From: an uncultured Alphaproteobacteria bacterium | GTDB lineage: Bacteria > Pseudomonadota > Alphaproteobacteria > RF32 > CAG-239 | NCBI GenBank assembly: GCA_910580155.1 | Contig: CAJTWX010000027.1 | Coordinates: 1-18,833 of the forward strand | Length of the DNA stretch: 18,833 nucleotides | Direction: 5' to 3' | Position numbers and translations under genes: made by a program | The notes under the pieces: generated by a model | Databases searched by the model: none | What the model saw: the letters and a program-made list of their open reading frames with translations, nothing else | Told to the model about the DNA's origin: nothing | Part shown: in pieces, positions 1 to 7,279 of the stretch | Position numbering within the stretch: the first letter of the stretch is position 1 | Layout of the letters: every line of letters starts with the position of its first letter

Positions 1-19
1 CAATCTTGTTTAATGGGGG
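1..19 (-). other. possible first CRISPR spacer, truncated by window edge
   Basis: If the 36-nt element at 20-55 is a CRISPR repeat, these 19 bases, read on the minus strand after the repeat's terminal AAAAC, would be the start of a spacer. They begin with a run of C and then become AT-rich. The normal spacer length is about 30 nt, so the rest would lie outside the window. Nothing inside the window proves this; it depends entirely on the repeat call. Confidence 0.25.
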
Positions 20-55
20 GTTTTATCAGAGATTAATTAGACAGTCAACTATAAC
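20..55 (-). CRISPR. candidate single type II CRISPR repeat (36 nt)
   Basis: Read on the minus strand this 36-nt stretch starts GTTATAGTTGACTGTC and ends CTCTGATAAAAC. Type II repeats are typically 36 nt, start GTTnTAG and end in AAC or AAT with imperfectly complementary ends. Here the two ends pair as GTTaTA against GTTtTA, one mismatch in six. The element sits 31 nt after the cas1 stop, where an array or leader is expected. Only one copy is visible because the window starts 19 nt further on, so the repeat nature is inferred from length, ends and position, not from repetition. It could instead be chance AT-rich intergenic DNA. Confidence 0.45.
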
Positions 56-86
56 ACGCGGCTATTTCTGTATTAAATTAATAGTC

Positions 87-1004
87 TCACTCGGCTTTCA
101 GAAAGGTTGGATAGCGTAAGGTAATTTTTTTTGTTTCATAGCTTGTTACCAAACTGCTAACAAAATCGTATATTGCATCGTTTAATGAAACATTGCCTTT
201 TTCTGTTTGTACGGGATAAGTAATGATTTTGGTGATGTTTCTTTTGATTTCCGGCGTTAAGTCTATATGTTTGATATTGATTAGTTTATTTATTTCTTCA
301 AATACGATTTTATCAACAACAGCACGGAATGGTTCTATCAAATCATCAACCAATGGCAATGGATTGGTTTTATTGCAGTGTTTTATTCCCAAATAAGGCA
401 GCAGTCCGTTGCCCGCAATAGCCCGAGCCACCATAGCTCGCAAAACGGTATAACCATAATTCAATAAAATATTGATGTCATCATTTAACCTGTCGCGCAC
501 GAAATTTTTACCATACAACGATTTAAAATATATTCCGGCAGCTTGCCCTTCGTGATTACGAGCGTCATTACTCAAAACCTCTTTAGCCAACCATTTAATG
601 CGTTCTAAATTTGGATGTTCTGGAAAAAAACATTCTAAAATTTGTGCCTGATTGAGAATTTTGTGCTGCACTATATTTTTCCATAGATTTTTTTGTAATG
701 GTAATGAACTTTCTATTTGCTGCTTTATGCGGGGCGCAATGAGCCAATGCCCTGCATAAGGAAGGGTTATAGCGCTTGGCAGATATAATTGATTACAGAA
801 AATGACAACACCGCCATTTTCACAGATTGCATTGATAATATTTTTTGAAATCGTGACATTATTTGCAGATAAGATAAGTGACAATATGTTATCTAATGGT
901 ACATTTTGCTTAATTTGCAAAACTTGATTTTCTACGACTAAAAATCCGCGAAACAATGATAAGTAAAATCCATCCTGACTTATTTCAACAATCTGCTTTT
1001 CCAT
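87..1004 (-). CDS. cas1: type II CRISPR-associated endonuclease Cas1
   Basis: Cas1 is the integrase that, with Cas2, inserts new spacers into a CRISPR array. The 305-aa length is normal for type II Cas1. The family signatures are visible: RNHEGQAAGIYFKSLYG around residues 149-165 with metal-binding Glu152, GIKH with His209, and VDDLIEPFR with Glu224. The spacing of these three residues closely matches that of type II-A Cas1. The start is firm: GAGGAGA lies just before the ATG. The gene stands alone on its 5' side, where a terminated glycosyltransferase operon replaces the expected cas9, and no cas2 start is found in the 86 nt after its stop. It is either an isolated adaptation gene or part of a rearranged locus continuing to the left. 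The Cas1 identity is confident; the type II-C subtype is a guess from sequence feel. Confidence 0.93.
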   Translation of the reverse strand: MEKQIVEISQDGFYLSLFRGFLVVENQVLQIKQNVPLDNILSLILSANNVTISKNIINAICENGGVVIFCNQLYLPSAITLPYAGHWLIAPRIKQQIESSLPLQKNLWKNIVQHKILNQAQILECFFPEHPNLERIKWLAKEVLSNDARNHEGQAAGIYFKSLYGKNFVRDRLNDDINILLNYGYTVLRAMVARAIAGNGLLPYLGIKHCNKTNPLPLVDDLIEPFRAVVDKIVFEEINKLINIKHIDLTPEIKRNITKIITYPVQTEKGNVSLNDAIYDFVSSLVTSYETKKITLRYPTFLKAE

Positions 1005-1082
1005 TATGCTCTCCTCTTTTATTAGTTTATGTTATTATTAGTTTCTTCTTTCTTAATATCTGTTTTTAAACTGAAGATTTAT

Positions 1083-1119
1083 AAAAAAAAAATCCGGCGA
1101 AGGAGGTATTTCGCCGGAT
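1083..1119 (-). terminator. Rho-independent terminator of the decoration operon
   Basis: A perfect 10-bp stem pairs 1092-1101 with 1110-1119 around an 8-nt loop (GC core CCGGCGA/TCGCCGG). On the minus strand it is followed by about ten T residues. It lies 22 nt after the stop of the GT2-WavE gene and separates that operon from cas1. Confidence 0.9.
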
Positions 1120-1141
1120 GTTAGGTTCTGAAACAGGTGAT

Positions 1142-2977
1142 TTAGATTTTTGGCATTGTAAATTGTTTGGGGGCTGACCAGTCTTTGTTTACGCCATTGC
1201 GGCAATACAAGTTGAGCCAATCCCGAAATTTGATTTCTTCAAGTGCGGGATTTTCAAACGGTTCCCAGCGGCTGTTCATATTCGAATATTTAGGCCAGAA
1301 CATTTCCACGGTTTCTTTATCTATGAAACAAAAATATTTGGCATAGGCGTTATATGTGTCTTCAATATTGTCAGAAGTTTGGACATTCAGGCTTTCAAAA
1401 AAATGACGGCAAATAAAAGTTTCCACACATTCGCTCTTAAAAACCTCAAACGGGCTTTTGCCTTGTGTTGCCGGCGTATAGGCATTTTCGGGAATATCCC
1501 AATATTGCATAACATCTTCAATCCTCCCGAACAAAAACATATCGGAGACACCGTATAAGCGGTTTTTGAAAGAATTAAACGACAAAGCTATCAATCTTTC
1601 TTTGAGCTTTTTAACCTCTTTATCCAGTGGAAATTGTTTGCTGATATTAAACAAAAACTCAATAATATTCGGGGCATAAAACCGTTGGTCGGTTCTTGTT
1701 TTTAAAACATATTTGCACCCCAACTCTTTGGCTTTTTGCAGGCCTTTTTGAGTTGTGACGATTTGTTTGTTGAGATTAGCCACACCGCCTTCAACAGGCT
1801 CTGAGAGTACAACTTCTATGCCTAATTCTTTTATTCGAGCCAGTAAGGACGGATTTTCATTTTCCCACGTTGAGAGAATGATGATAACATTTGCATTATT
1901 GCTTAAAAATGTTTTCAGATAGATAAGAAGTGTTTCGTAGGTAAAATCATAATCCGCCATTAGCGGCCCTTGCATTATAACAGCCGTTTTTTCACTGTAA
2001 TACCTGTCACTTTCGAGAGCATAACTTTCAGAAAAAGCCGGAAGTTTACGGAAACAGTAAAAATCTTTACGAAACAGAAGAGGAACATTCCTTGCATAAA
2101 TACATTGTTCCAGAGCCTTTTTGCAAAATTTAATTTTGGTTTTCAATTTGAAAATTTTATTAAACAGTGTCAATTTATATGTTTTACGGGCGGGGGAATA
2201 TTCTGTTTTGAAACCGAACATTTTTTTATGCTGTTTGGGTTTGTGTAATTTGTAAGACTTTTGGTTAATGAGCATTTGTGCGGCGGCACATCTTACCTGT
2301 ATCTTTTCAAGATTTTCGGAAGTAGTGTTATTAAAGTTTCGATAATGAAACAAAACATCCGGCAGGTTATAAAGTTTTGTGACTTTGGCGAGTCTCAGCC
2401 ACAACGAATAGTCTTCGGCAGGCGTAAATATATCTTCGTAACGGATATCGTTATCAACCATTACCGAACGCCTTATCATCGTGCAGGGGTGATGCAGAGG
2501 GCAGCAAAGCGATGAAGACAACATCTGTTTTATTTCAAAATCCGTCACAGGCCTTTTGACAATGCTGTTATCGCTCATCAATGTATGCTGACAACCGCAA
2601 ACGCCATAATCCGGATTAGCATCAAGAAACTTTATTTCTTTTTCAAACCTTTCGGGCAATGAGATATCGTCGTGATCCATAATTGCAAGATATTTGCCTT
2701 GTGCCATATCAAGCAATTTATTACGGGTATGGGATATGCCCAGATTTTCATCATTTCTGAAATATTTAATTCGTTTATCCGGATAGCGCTTAATTATTTC
2801 TTCGCAATTTTTATCTTCCGGACAGTCATCGAGAATCAAAAATTCAAAATCTTCAAATGTTTGCGATAAAATGCTTTCTATAGCCTCCTTAAGATATAGC
2901 GTATTGGTTTTATAAACCGGCATTAAGACGGAAACATAAGGGTGGATGTTTTCTTTATCATCTGTTTTTACTGTCAT
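1142..2977 (-). CDS. GT2-WavE fusion glycosyltransferase
   Basis: This two-domain, 611-aa protein probably builds a surface polysaccharide or LPS glycan. Residues about 12-240 form a GT2 (GT-A fold) domain: PYVSVLMPVYK start, IMDHDD metal/nucleotide motif near 100-104, and a PAEDYSLWLRL motif near 186-196. Residues about 325-611 match the WavE family of LPS-core glycosyltransferases, with AVIMQGPL near its start and YVLKTRTDQRF in the middle. A basic linker of about 80 residues joins them. A longer reading uses a TTG at 2992. The ATG at 2977 is preferred because AAGGA stands seven bases before it and it starts one base after the preceding gene's stop. It is the last gene of the operon, followed by the 1083-1119 terminator. 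Donor and acceptor sugars cannot be read from sequence. Confidence 0.85.
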   Translation of the reverse strand: MTVKTDDKENIHPYVSVLMPVYKTNTLYLKEAIESILSQTFEDFEFLILDDCPEDKNCEEIIKRYPDKRIKYFRNDENLGISHTRNKLLDMAQGKYLAIMDHDDISLPERFEKEIKFLDANPDYGVCGCQHTLMSDNSIVKRPVTDFEIKQMLSSSLCCPLHHPCTMIRRSVMVDNDIRYEDIFTPAEDYSLWLRLAKVTKLYNLPDVLFHYRNFNNTTSENLEKIQVRCAAAQMLINQKSYKLHKPKQHKKMFGFKTEYSPARKTYKLTLFNKIFKLKTKIKFCKKALEQCIYARNVPLLFRKDFYCFRKLPAFSESYALESDRYYSEKTAVIMQGPLMADYDFTYETLLIYLKTFLSNNANVIIILSTWENENPSLLARIKELGIEVVLSEPVEGGVANLNKQIVTTQKGLQKAKELGCKYVLKTRTDQRFYAPNIIEFLFNISKQFPLDKEVKKLKERLIALSFNSFKNRLYGVSDMFLFGRIEDVMQYWDIPENAYTPATQGKSPFEVFKSECVETFICRHFFESLNVQTSDNIEDTYNAYAKYFCFIDKETVEMFWPKYSNMNSRWEPFENPALEEIKFRDWLNLYCRNGVNKDWSAPKQFTMPKI

Positions 2978-2978
2978 A

Positions 2979-3635
2979 TCATTTTCCTTCAAAAGAATTT
3001 TGTTGAGCTATATATTCGCCGGGGAAACATCGTGACCACGAAATTCCGGTTTTGACTACTTTTGCCGGTGTTCCGGAAAGGATACAATTTGGCATTGGGA
3101 ATTGGGTATTAACCAGACTGCGGGCAGCAATGACAGTGTCTGATTTTACCTCACTGTTGCCTAATACCATAACATCTTCGCAAATCCAGATATTATCCCC
3201 TAAACTGATTTTATTTTTAAAATTAAGCGCTTCTTTGGTTTTTACATCATAAATCGTGTGCATATCGCTGCTGTATACTTTGGTATTGCGCGCAAACAAT
3301 ACATTATTGCCAAGATGTATTTCTGAGTTTCTTTCAATCAGGTTAAACTCGGTTCCATTGCTTGAAAAATCGTTGCCGATATAAAGGCGGGCATTTTCGC
3401 CCATTGATATCGCCACCAATGCGTGTACATAAATTTCTCCGATTTCAACCGATGCATTATTACTATAAAAACAAATATGGCTGCCTTTGTCAAAAATGCC
3501 GTTACCTTTATGGATTTTGCACTCGTTATTACTGCCGTGGAAAATTATTTCCAGCCCGTCAATCTGCGAAACGCTACTTTCCGTACCATCTTGGGCAACT
3601 AAAATAATCCGGTTTTGATTGCCTGTTTCTATCAT
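2979..3635 (-). CDS. left-handed beta-helix (hexapeptide) acyltransferase
   Basis: This 218-aa protein belongs to the LbH acyltransferase superfamily, whose members usually acetylate sugars from acetyl-CoA. Imperfect hexapeptide turns run from about residue 65 to 175, for example IHLGNNV, ISLGDNIWICEDV and VLGNSEVKSDTVIAA. A loop carries SSDMH with His126, the position of the catalytic His in maltose and galactoside acetyltransferase relatives. The C-terminus has the usual LSGTPAKVVK closing motif near 187-196. Residues 1-60 are less typical but look beta-rich. It follows the cupin gene by nine bases, and its TGA is one base from the ATG of the GT2-WavE gene. In this context it probably O- or N-acetylates a glycan sugar. 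The exact acceptor is unknown. Confidence 0.8.
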   Translation of the reverse strand: MIETGNQNRIILVAQDGTESSVSQIDGLEIIFHGSNNECKIHKGNGIFDKGSHICFYSNNASVEIGEIYVHALVAISMGENARLYIGNDFSSNGTEFNLIERNSEIHLGNNVLFARNTKVYSSDMHTIYDVKTKEALNFKNKISLGDNIWICEDVMVLGNSEVKSDTVIAARSLVNTQFPMPNCILSGTPAKVVKTGISWSRCFPGEYIAQQNSFEGK

Positions 3636-3644
3636 CTTGCCAGC

Positions 3645-3968
3645 TTATTCCACATATTTATCATTATTCGCACCAGGGAGCTTAACAACCACATTTACGG
3701 TGTTATCTTCTAGGGCTTCAAAGTCTGTCGCATCGTTCGGATGCATAACAATAATATCGCCGGCGGTATATTCTTTGCCGTTCATTTTGACTTTGCCTGA
3801 GATGATGCAGGTATATTCGGTGGCAATTTTATGATAATGTTTTGCTTCATAATCGCCTTTTTTATAGGTTTTGACGGCAACTTCGACATCGTTGGTTTTA
3901 AACAGACTTGGTTCAAAATTGCCGATAAACCAGCCTTTGGTCATTTCGTTTAATTTTGCGGTTTTCAT
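3645..3968 (-). CDS. small cupin-domain protein
   Basis: This 107-aa single-domain cupin has metal-site motif 1 as KHYHKIATEY with His44, His46 and Glu51, and a GDIIVMHPNDATDFEAL motif 2. The His usually found before DFEA in motif 2 is Thr81 here, while a different His (His76) lies five residues earlier. The metal site may therefore be altered. Small cupins in sugar clusters act as isomerases, epimerases or regulators, and none of these can be assigned. The ATG overlaps the stop of the upstream nucleotidyltransferase by four bases (ATGA), a sign of translational coupling. Cupin fold is confident; function is unknown. Confidence 0.8.
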   Translation of the reverse strand: MKTAKLNEMTKGWFIGNFEPSLFKTNDVEVAVKTYKKGDYEAKHYHKIATEYTCIISGKVKMNGKEYTAGDIIVMHPNDATDFEALEDNTVNVVVKLPGANNDKYVE

Positions 3969-4699
3969 TCGTCATTTGCTCCTTTGCGATGAGACAGATA
4001 ATTTTCATACATCTGATAATTTGAAAACGAGATATAGTCTTTGCGGGGGATTTCATATGTTCCGATGTTCTTTTGTTCCAAAATAAGCTCGTTATAGGTG
4101 GCGCTGATATAATACAGACCGTTGGTATTGGCGTCTTTTTCAATTACAGAAAAACAAGCCTTTACAAAATCGCTGCCTTTTTTATAGTAATAGCAGCCGG
4201 CTGTTGCGTTGGCTGATATCGGGCGTTTTTCACTGGTTTCGGTTACCAGACCGTTTCTATCTTCTGCTACAAAACTCCACCGCGGGTGTACGGATTTGAA
4301 AGTCAGGATGCCGCCGTCAAGCCTGCGATTACGGAAATCGGCAATTGCCGTATATATATTTGCTTTTACGAGCTGGTCCCCATTTACTATAAGCAATTCT
4401 TCATCATTATTTATATCTTCAATCGCAAACAATGCCGTACATACTGCTCCTTTGGTAATATTTTCAACTGTGATGACTTTAACATCAGGGCAAAGAATTT
4501 TCATCATATCTCCCAAAAAGAACTTTTCCTGATCTTCCTTACGGATGATACTGATTATGTTATTGCCGAGATTTTTCAGGGAATCGACAACGCGCTGGAT
4601 TATCGGCTTATTTTGAATTTCAAGAAGATATTTAGGGTATGAGTGTCCTTGAGCTTCAAAATCTTTTCCGGCGCCTGCCATTAAAATTACGATATTCAT
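3965..4699 (-). CDS. divergent sugar nucleotidyltransferase (second copy)
   Basis: A 244-aa nucleotidyltransferase-fold protein, paralogous to the gene at 5960-6706. Both share the N-terminal MAG motif, ITKGAVCTAL/ITEGQVCTVL, a NGDQ/NSDQ metal motif, and the WSFVAEDRNGLVTETSEK-like segment. In typical members the nucleotide loop reads G-x-G-S/T-R. Here it is GAGKDF, so the Ser-Arg pair is Lys12-Asp13, while the following PK (Pro22-Lys23) is kept. Loss of that Arg could change nucleotide preference or reduce activity. It starts immediately after the HAD gene stop (TAA then ATG) with AAAGG upstream, and overlaps the cupin gene by four bases. It is likely to activate a phosphorylated sugar or small alcohol, possibly pairing with the other copy. 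Substrate unknown. Confidence 0.8.
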   Translation of the reverse strand: MNIVILMAGAGKDFEAQGHSYPKYLLEIQNKPIIQRVVDSLKNLGNNIISIIRKEDQEKFFLGDMMKILCPDVKVITVENITKGAVCTALFAIEDINNDEELLIVNGDQLVKANIYTAIADFRNRRLDGGILTFKSVHPRWSFVAEDRNGLVTETSEKRPISANATAGCYYYKKGSDFVKACFSVIEKDANTNGLYYISATYNELILEQKNIGTYEIPRKDYISFSNYQMYENYLSHRKGANDE

Positions 4700-5344
4700 T
4701 TATGCCGCCTTTCGTTGAGCTTGTTCTATTTCATCTATGCGGAAACGTATGTTTTGATAATTTACATCATATACACTTTCCACTTTGAGCAAGTGCGCAC
4801 CGCTAGCCAGAGCTGCCTTGATGCCATTGGGGTTGTCTTCAACTATCAGGCATTCCTCCGGTTTTAGCCCTAAACGGGTTATAGCGGTATTATATATTTC
4901 AGGATCGGGCTTTGATTTGGTTACGTCTTGATTAGAGAGGGTAAAATCCATATATTTCAATAAATCAGCTTTACCTAACATCATATCAATCGTTATGCGC
5001 ACCGAATTAGACCCCAGAGCCAGCTTATATCCCTCTGATTTGAGTTTTGATAACGCATATTGATGGCAAAACAATGGCTTGCACTTCATATAAACGTGTT
5101 CCATTGTATAAATCTGTTTCATTTGGTTAATAAACTTATGCAAACCTTTGGGCAGTCCTCTTTCCATTGAGAGCATTTCAAGTTTCTTTTTGGTGGGAAG
5201 CCCGTCAAACGTTACGAGATGGTCATAACGGGAGATTTTATAGCCAAAAAGCTCCAGAGCCTGATTTAAGGCTTCATAGTGCCAGTCTTTAGCCTCAATC
5301 AGCACACCGTCCATATCAAAAATAATCGCTTTAATTTTTGTCAT
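4700..5344 (-). CDS. HAD-family hydrolase, beta-phosphoglucomutase-like
   Basis: This 214-aa haloacid dehalogenase-superfamily enzyme is a phosphatase or phosphomutase. Motif I is FDMDGVL with nucleophile Asp10 and Asp12. A helical cap follows; motif II is the Ser in LALGSNS, motif III the Lys of KSKPDP, and motif IV EDNPNGI. This set and the length fit the CbbY/beta-phosphoglucomutase subgroup. A longer in-frame reading begins at 5548, but that stretch lies inside the upstream gene and looks non-coding. The ATG at 5344 has AAGGA eight bases upstream and opens directly into the HAD fold, so it was chosen. It overlaps the GDPD-like gene by 14 bases. In the operon it probably dephosphorylates or isomerises the precursor activated by the nucleotidyltransferases. 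Confidence 0.88.
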   Translation of the reverse strand: MTKIKAIIFDMDGVLIEAKDWHYEALNQALELFGYKISRYDHLVTFDGLPTKKKLEMLSMERGLPKGLHKFINQMKQIYTMEHVYMKCKPLFCHQYALSKLKSEGYKLALGSNSVRITIDMMLGKADLLKYMDFTLSNQDVTKSKPDPEIYNTAITRLGLKPEECLIVEDNPNGIKAALASGAHLLKVESVYDVNYQNIRFRIDEIEQAQRKAA

Positions 5345-5960
5345 TGAAAAATTCCTTTGCTGCAAGCGGGGTATCAGTGCAGAGCAATAAATCATTGCTT
5401 GAAAGATATTTGCTCTGCCGGATAATTTCCCATTGTTTTGAGGTTTCCCTCTTATGCAAATCTGCGGAAACGACGCAGACTTTTTTGCCTGAAGATATGA
5501 TTTTATCAATATCTTCTGCCGCAAACCAATCTGAATAAAAGCTGTCAAGCCATATTCCGGCTGCTTTATCCAACATAACAGGAATGGTCAAAATATCACT
5601 CTTTCCGGTGAAGACTTTTAGCCCTGTGTTTATCTGGACTACCATATCGGGGATTGACATATCAAATGTGAAATAATTTGTATGGTTATATTGGGCGAGT
5701 AAGGCTTTTATTGCGTCCCCCTGTCCGTCTGCCTTGATATTCAGTGCTAACGGAAGATTTCGCCCGTCCATTATCTGTAACACTTCCTCAAACGATATTT
5801 CATTGCCTTTGGGCATATCGTGCGAGATGACTATTTTGCCGCATATATCACGCAAATCAGTTTCTGTGCCGCAGCCGGCTGCAAACGAGCGGATAAAAGC
5901 CTCTTTGTTGTTTCGTTCCTCTTGAGTTTGCCACAAGCCGCGATGGGATAATATCTGCAT
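5331..5960 (-). CDS. short glycerophosphodiester phosphodiesterase-like protein
   Basis: A 209-aa TIM-barrel phosphodiesterase-like protein. GDPD-type residues are visible at the N-terminus: HRG (His6-Arg7), ETD (Glu33, Asp35) and SHD (His47-Asp48). Family members hydrolyse glycerophosphodiesters and usually have about 240-300 residues, so this is a short form. There is no signal peptide, implying action in the cytoplasm rather than on surface lipids. Its start overlaps the stop of the upstream nucleotidyltransferase by one base (TAATG), with AAAGGTG as ribosome site. Cytoplasmic placement between nucleotidyltransferases and a HAD phosphatase suggests a role in glycan precursor handling, for example a glycerol-phosphate-type group. 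That is inference. Confidence 0.72.
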   Translation of the reverse strand: MQILSHRGLWQTQEERNNKEAFIRSFAAGCGTETDLRDICGKIVISHDMPKGNEISFEEVLQIMDGRNLPLALNIKADGQGDAIKALLAQYNHTNYFTFDMSIPDMVVQINTGLKVFTGKSDILTIPVMLDKAAGIWLDSFYSDWFAAEDIDKIISSGKKVCVVSADLHKRETSKQWEIIRQSKYLSSNDLLLCTDTPLAAKEFFNDKN

Positions 5961-6706
5961 TATTTCACCTTTTGGGATACGGGATGATTTAAGAAAAAGT
6001 CCAAATCTTTGGGAATGCCCAGTCCATACATTCCATTATACTCTTCCCCGATGCCGTAAACGCCGACTTTTTGCCCTTCTTTAATTAAATAATTGTAACA
6101 GGGGCAGGTGTAGAACTCGTTATTAACACGGATGTTATCCGTTATCATCTGTTCGGCAGCGCGAACCAAATCTTTCCCGCGTTTAAAATTAAAAATTCCG
6201 ACTGTCGCGTCTTTTGAAATGACTTTCTTTTCAGCTGTTTCGGTAACCTGACCTGCCGAATTGGTTTTGGCATATGACCATTTAGGATCATCGGCTTTCA
6301 TTGTCATTATCAGCCCATCGAGTTTTTTGCTATCCATCCGGCTTAAATAATCATTGATATCAAAATCTATATATTGGTCTGAATTTGCCGTCATTAACGG
6401 CTCATCATTATCTATCAGCGATTTTGCTTTTAATACTGTACAAACCTGCCCTTCGGTAATACCGTCTATGCCGATAATTTCAACATTTTTGGCATAAGAT
6501 TTCAGCTTTTCGGTTAAACCGTATTCTTTGATATGCTGATTCTGGCAGATAAAAATGAACTTATGTTCCCGTTTCGGGGTCAGGTTTTCAACAACAACCT
6601 GTATCATCGGCTTACCGTGAACAGGAATTAAGGGTTTGGGGTCTCTGTAGCCGGCTTCGGCAAAGCGGCTGCCGCGCCCTGCCATCGGAATCACAATATT
6701 TAGCAT
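5960..6706 (-). CDS. sugar nucleotidyltransferase (first gene of decoration operon)
   Basis: A 248-aa nucleotidyltransferase with the full N-terminal loop PMAGRGSRF (residues 7-15) and PKPL (23-26), and an NSDQY metal-binding segment near 109. Enzymes of this fold transfer NMP from an NTP to a sugar phosphate or similar, giving an activated donor plus pyrophosphate. It is the first gene of the seven-gene operon: AGAGG precedes the ATG and a candidate promoter lies 80-110 bases upstream. It closely resembles the second copy at 3965-4699 but keeps the signature Arg14. No kinase or epimerase is in the operon, so the phosphorylated substrate must come from elsewhere. Which nucleotide and substrate are used cannot be told. 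Confidence 0.85.
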   Translation of the reverse strand: MLNIVIPMAGRGSRFAEAGYRDPKPLIPVHGKPMIQVVVENLTPKREHKFIFICQNQHIKEYGLTEKLKSYAKNVEIIGIDGITEGQVCTVLKAKSLIDNDEPLMTANSDQYIDFDINDYLSRMDSKKLDGLIMTMKADDPKWSYAKTNSAGQVTETAEKKVISKDATVGIFNFKRGKDLVRAAEQMITDNIRVNNEFYTCPCYNYLIKEGQKVGVYGIGEEYNGMYGLGIPKDLDFFLNHPVSQKVK

Positions 6707-6786
6707 TTCAATCCTCTATAACTATTGTTCTTTTGTCATAAGACAAATCGTCCGTTAAAACATTAAAACAACAAGGCTGTTTTATC

Positions 6787-6816
6787 AGTATATATAAACT
6801 TAATATCTAAAAACAA
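6787..6816 (-). promoter_or_regulatory. candidate sigma-70-type promoter of the decoration operon
   Basis: On the minus strand TTGTTT and TATACT are separated by 18 bases, about 80 bases before the first nucleotidyltransferase start. The surrounding 6707-6925 stretch has no ORF, tRNA-like sequence or clear terminator, and is very AT-rich. Chance matches are easy in such DNA. Confidence 0.35.
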
Positions 6817-6925
6817 GGGTTGAAATAAAAAAAAATTACAACTTTATAAAACTATGGTTTATGACTGTCCGGCGGCTTATAATATGTTTATATCTGGAAT
6901 TATATTTATTTAGAGATTAAACTTT

Positions 6926-7279
6926 TCAATAACGCTCTGGCTTAAAGTTTCGGGCGAAACTATTTTTCTCAATATTGTTTATACGGGTGATTGCCGGATT
7001 TTGAAGAATTTCGTTAAGTTCTGTCGTGCAAAATGTGCTGCGTTCGTCGGCTCTGTCAACAAAAGCCGTGATATTTCCGGAGGCAGCAGCTATGTAACGA
7101 GCTGAAGCAATACGCCAGATTTTTGTGATTTCTTCACCGACTTCATTGACTTTGCCATTAAGCCCCAGCGCTATCAATGCTTTGCCGCACGGTGTGTCAT
7201 CAAGCATTTTGGCCGTTGCATTTTTTTGAACATATCGGAGTGCGGCTTCCTTATTCCGGTTCGTCGGCATATAACTCAC
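6926..7279 (-). CDS. unrecognised 117-aa protein, possibly a remnant
   Basis: I do not recognise this protein. It has an N-terminal charged helix-like part (to about residue 60), then SARYIAAASGNITAFVD and STFCTTELNEILQNP, giving a mixed alpha/beta look with no membrane segment or signal peptide. The first possible start is GTG at 7279, with ATG at 7270. Neither has a convincing ribosome site. In the same frame the sequence stays open and protein-like back to a TAA at 7319, reading DGAVVYSVSYM just before the ATG. It may therefore be the 3' part of a gene broken upstream, or it may rely on coupling with the metallophosphoesterase gene 64 bases away. Real coding is likely; integrity is uncertain. 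Confidence 0.5.
   Translation of the reverse strand: MSYMPTNRNKEAALRYVQKNATAKMLDDTPCGKALIALGLNGKVNEVGEEITKIWRIASARYIAAASGNITAFVDRADERSTFCTTELNEILQNPAITRINNIEKNSFARNFKPERY

Noticed and set aside
1005..1141. Possible tracrRNA or cas9 fragment upstream of cas1
   Set aside because: No stretch complementary to the candidate repeat was found by eye and no coding fragment; the only structure is the operon terminator.
1970..2869. Several plus-strand ORFs opposite the GT2-WavE gene
   Set aside because: They are antisense to a gene with clear domain matches and have no recognisable protein features.
4700..5548. Longer HAD reading from 5548
   Set aside because: The first 68 residues lie within the GDPD-like gene in another frame and look non-coding; the ATG at 5344 has a ribosome site and opens the HAD fold.
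6707..6925. Possible tRNA, small RNA or terminator in the 219-base gap
   Set aside because: No T-loop-like or cloverleaf sequence seen; hairpins are short and AT-rich, so only a tentative promoter was kept.
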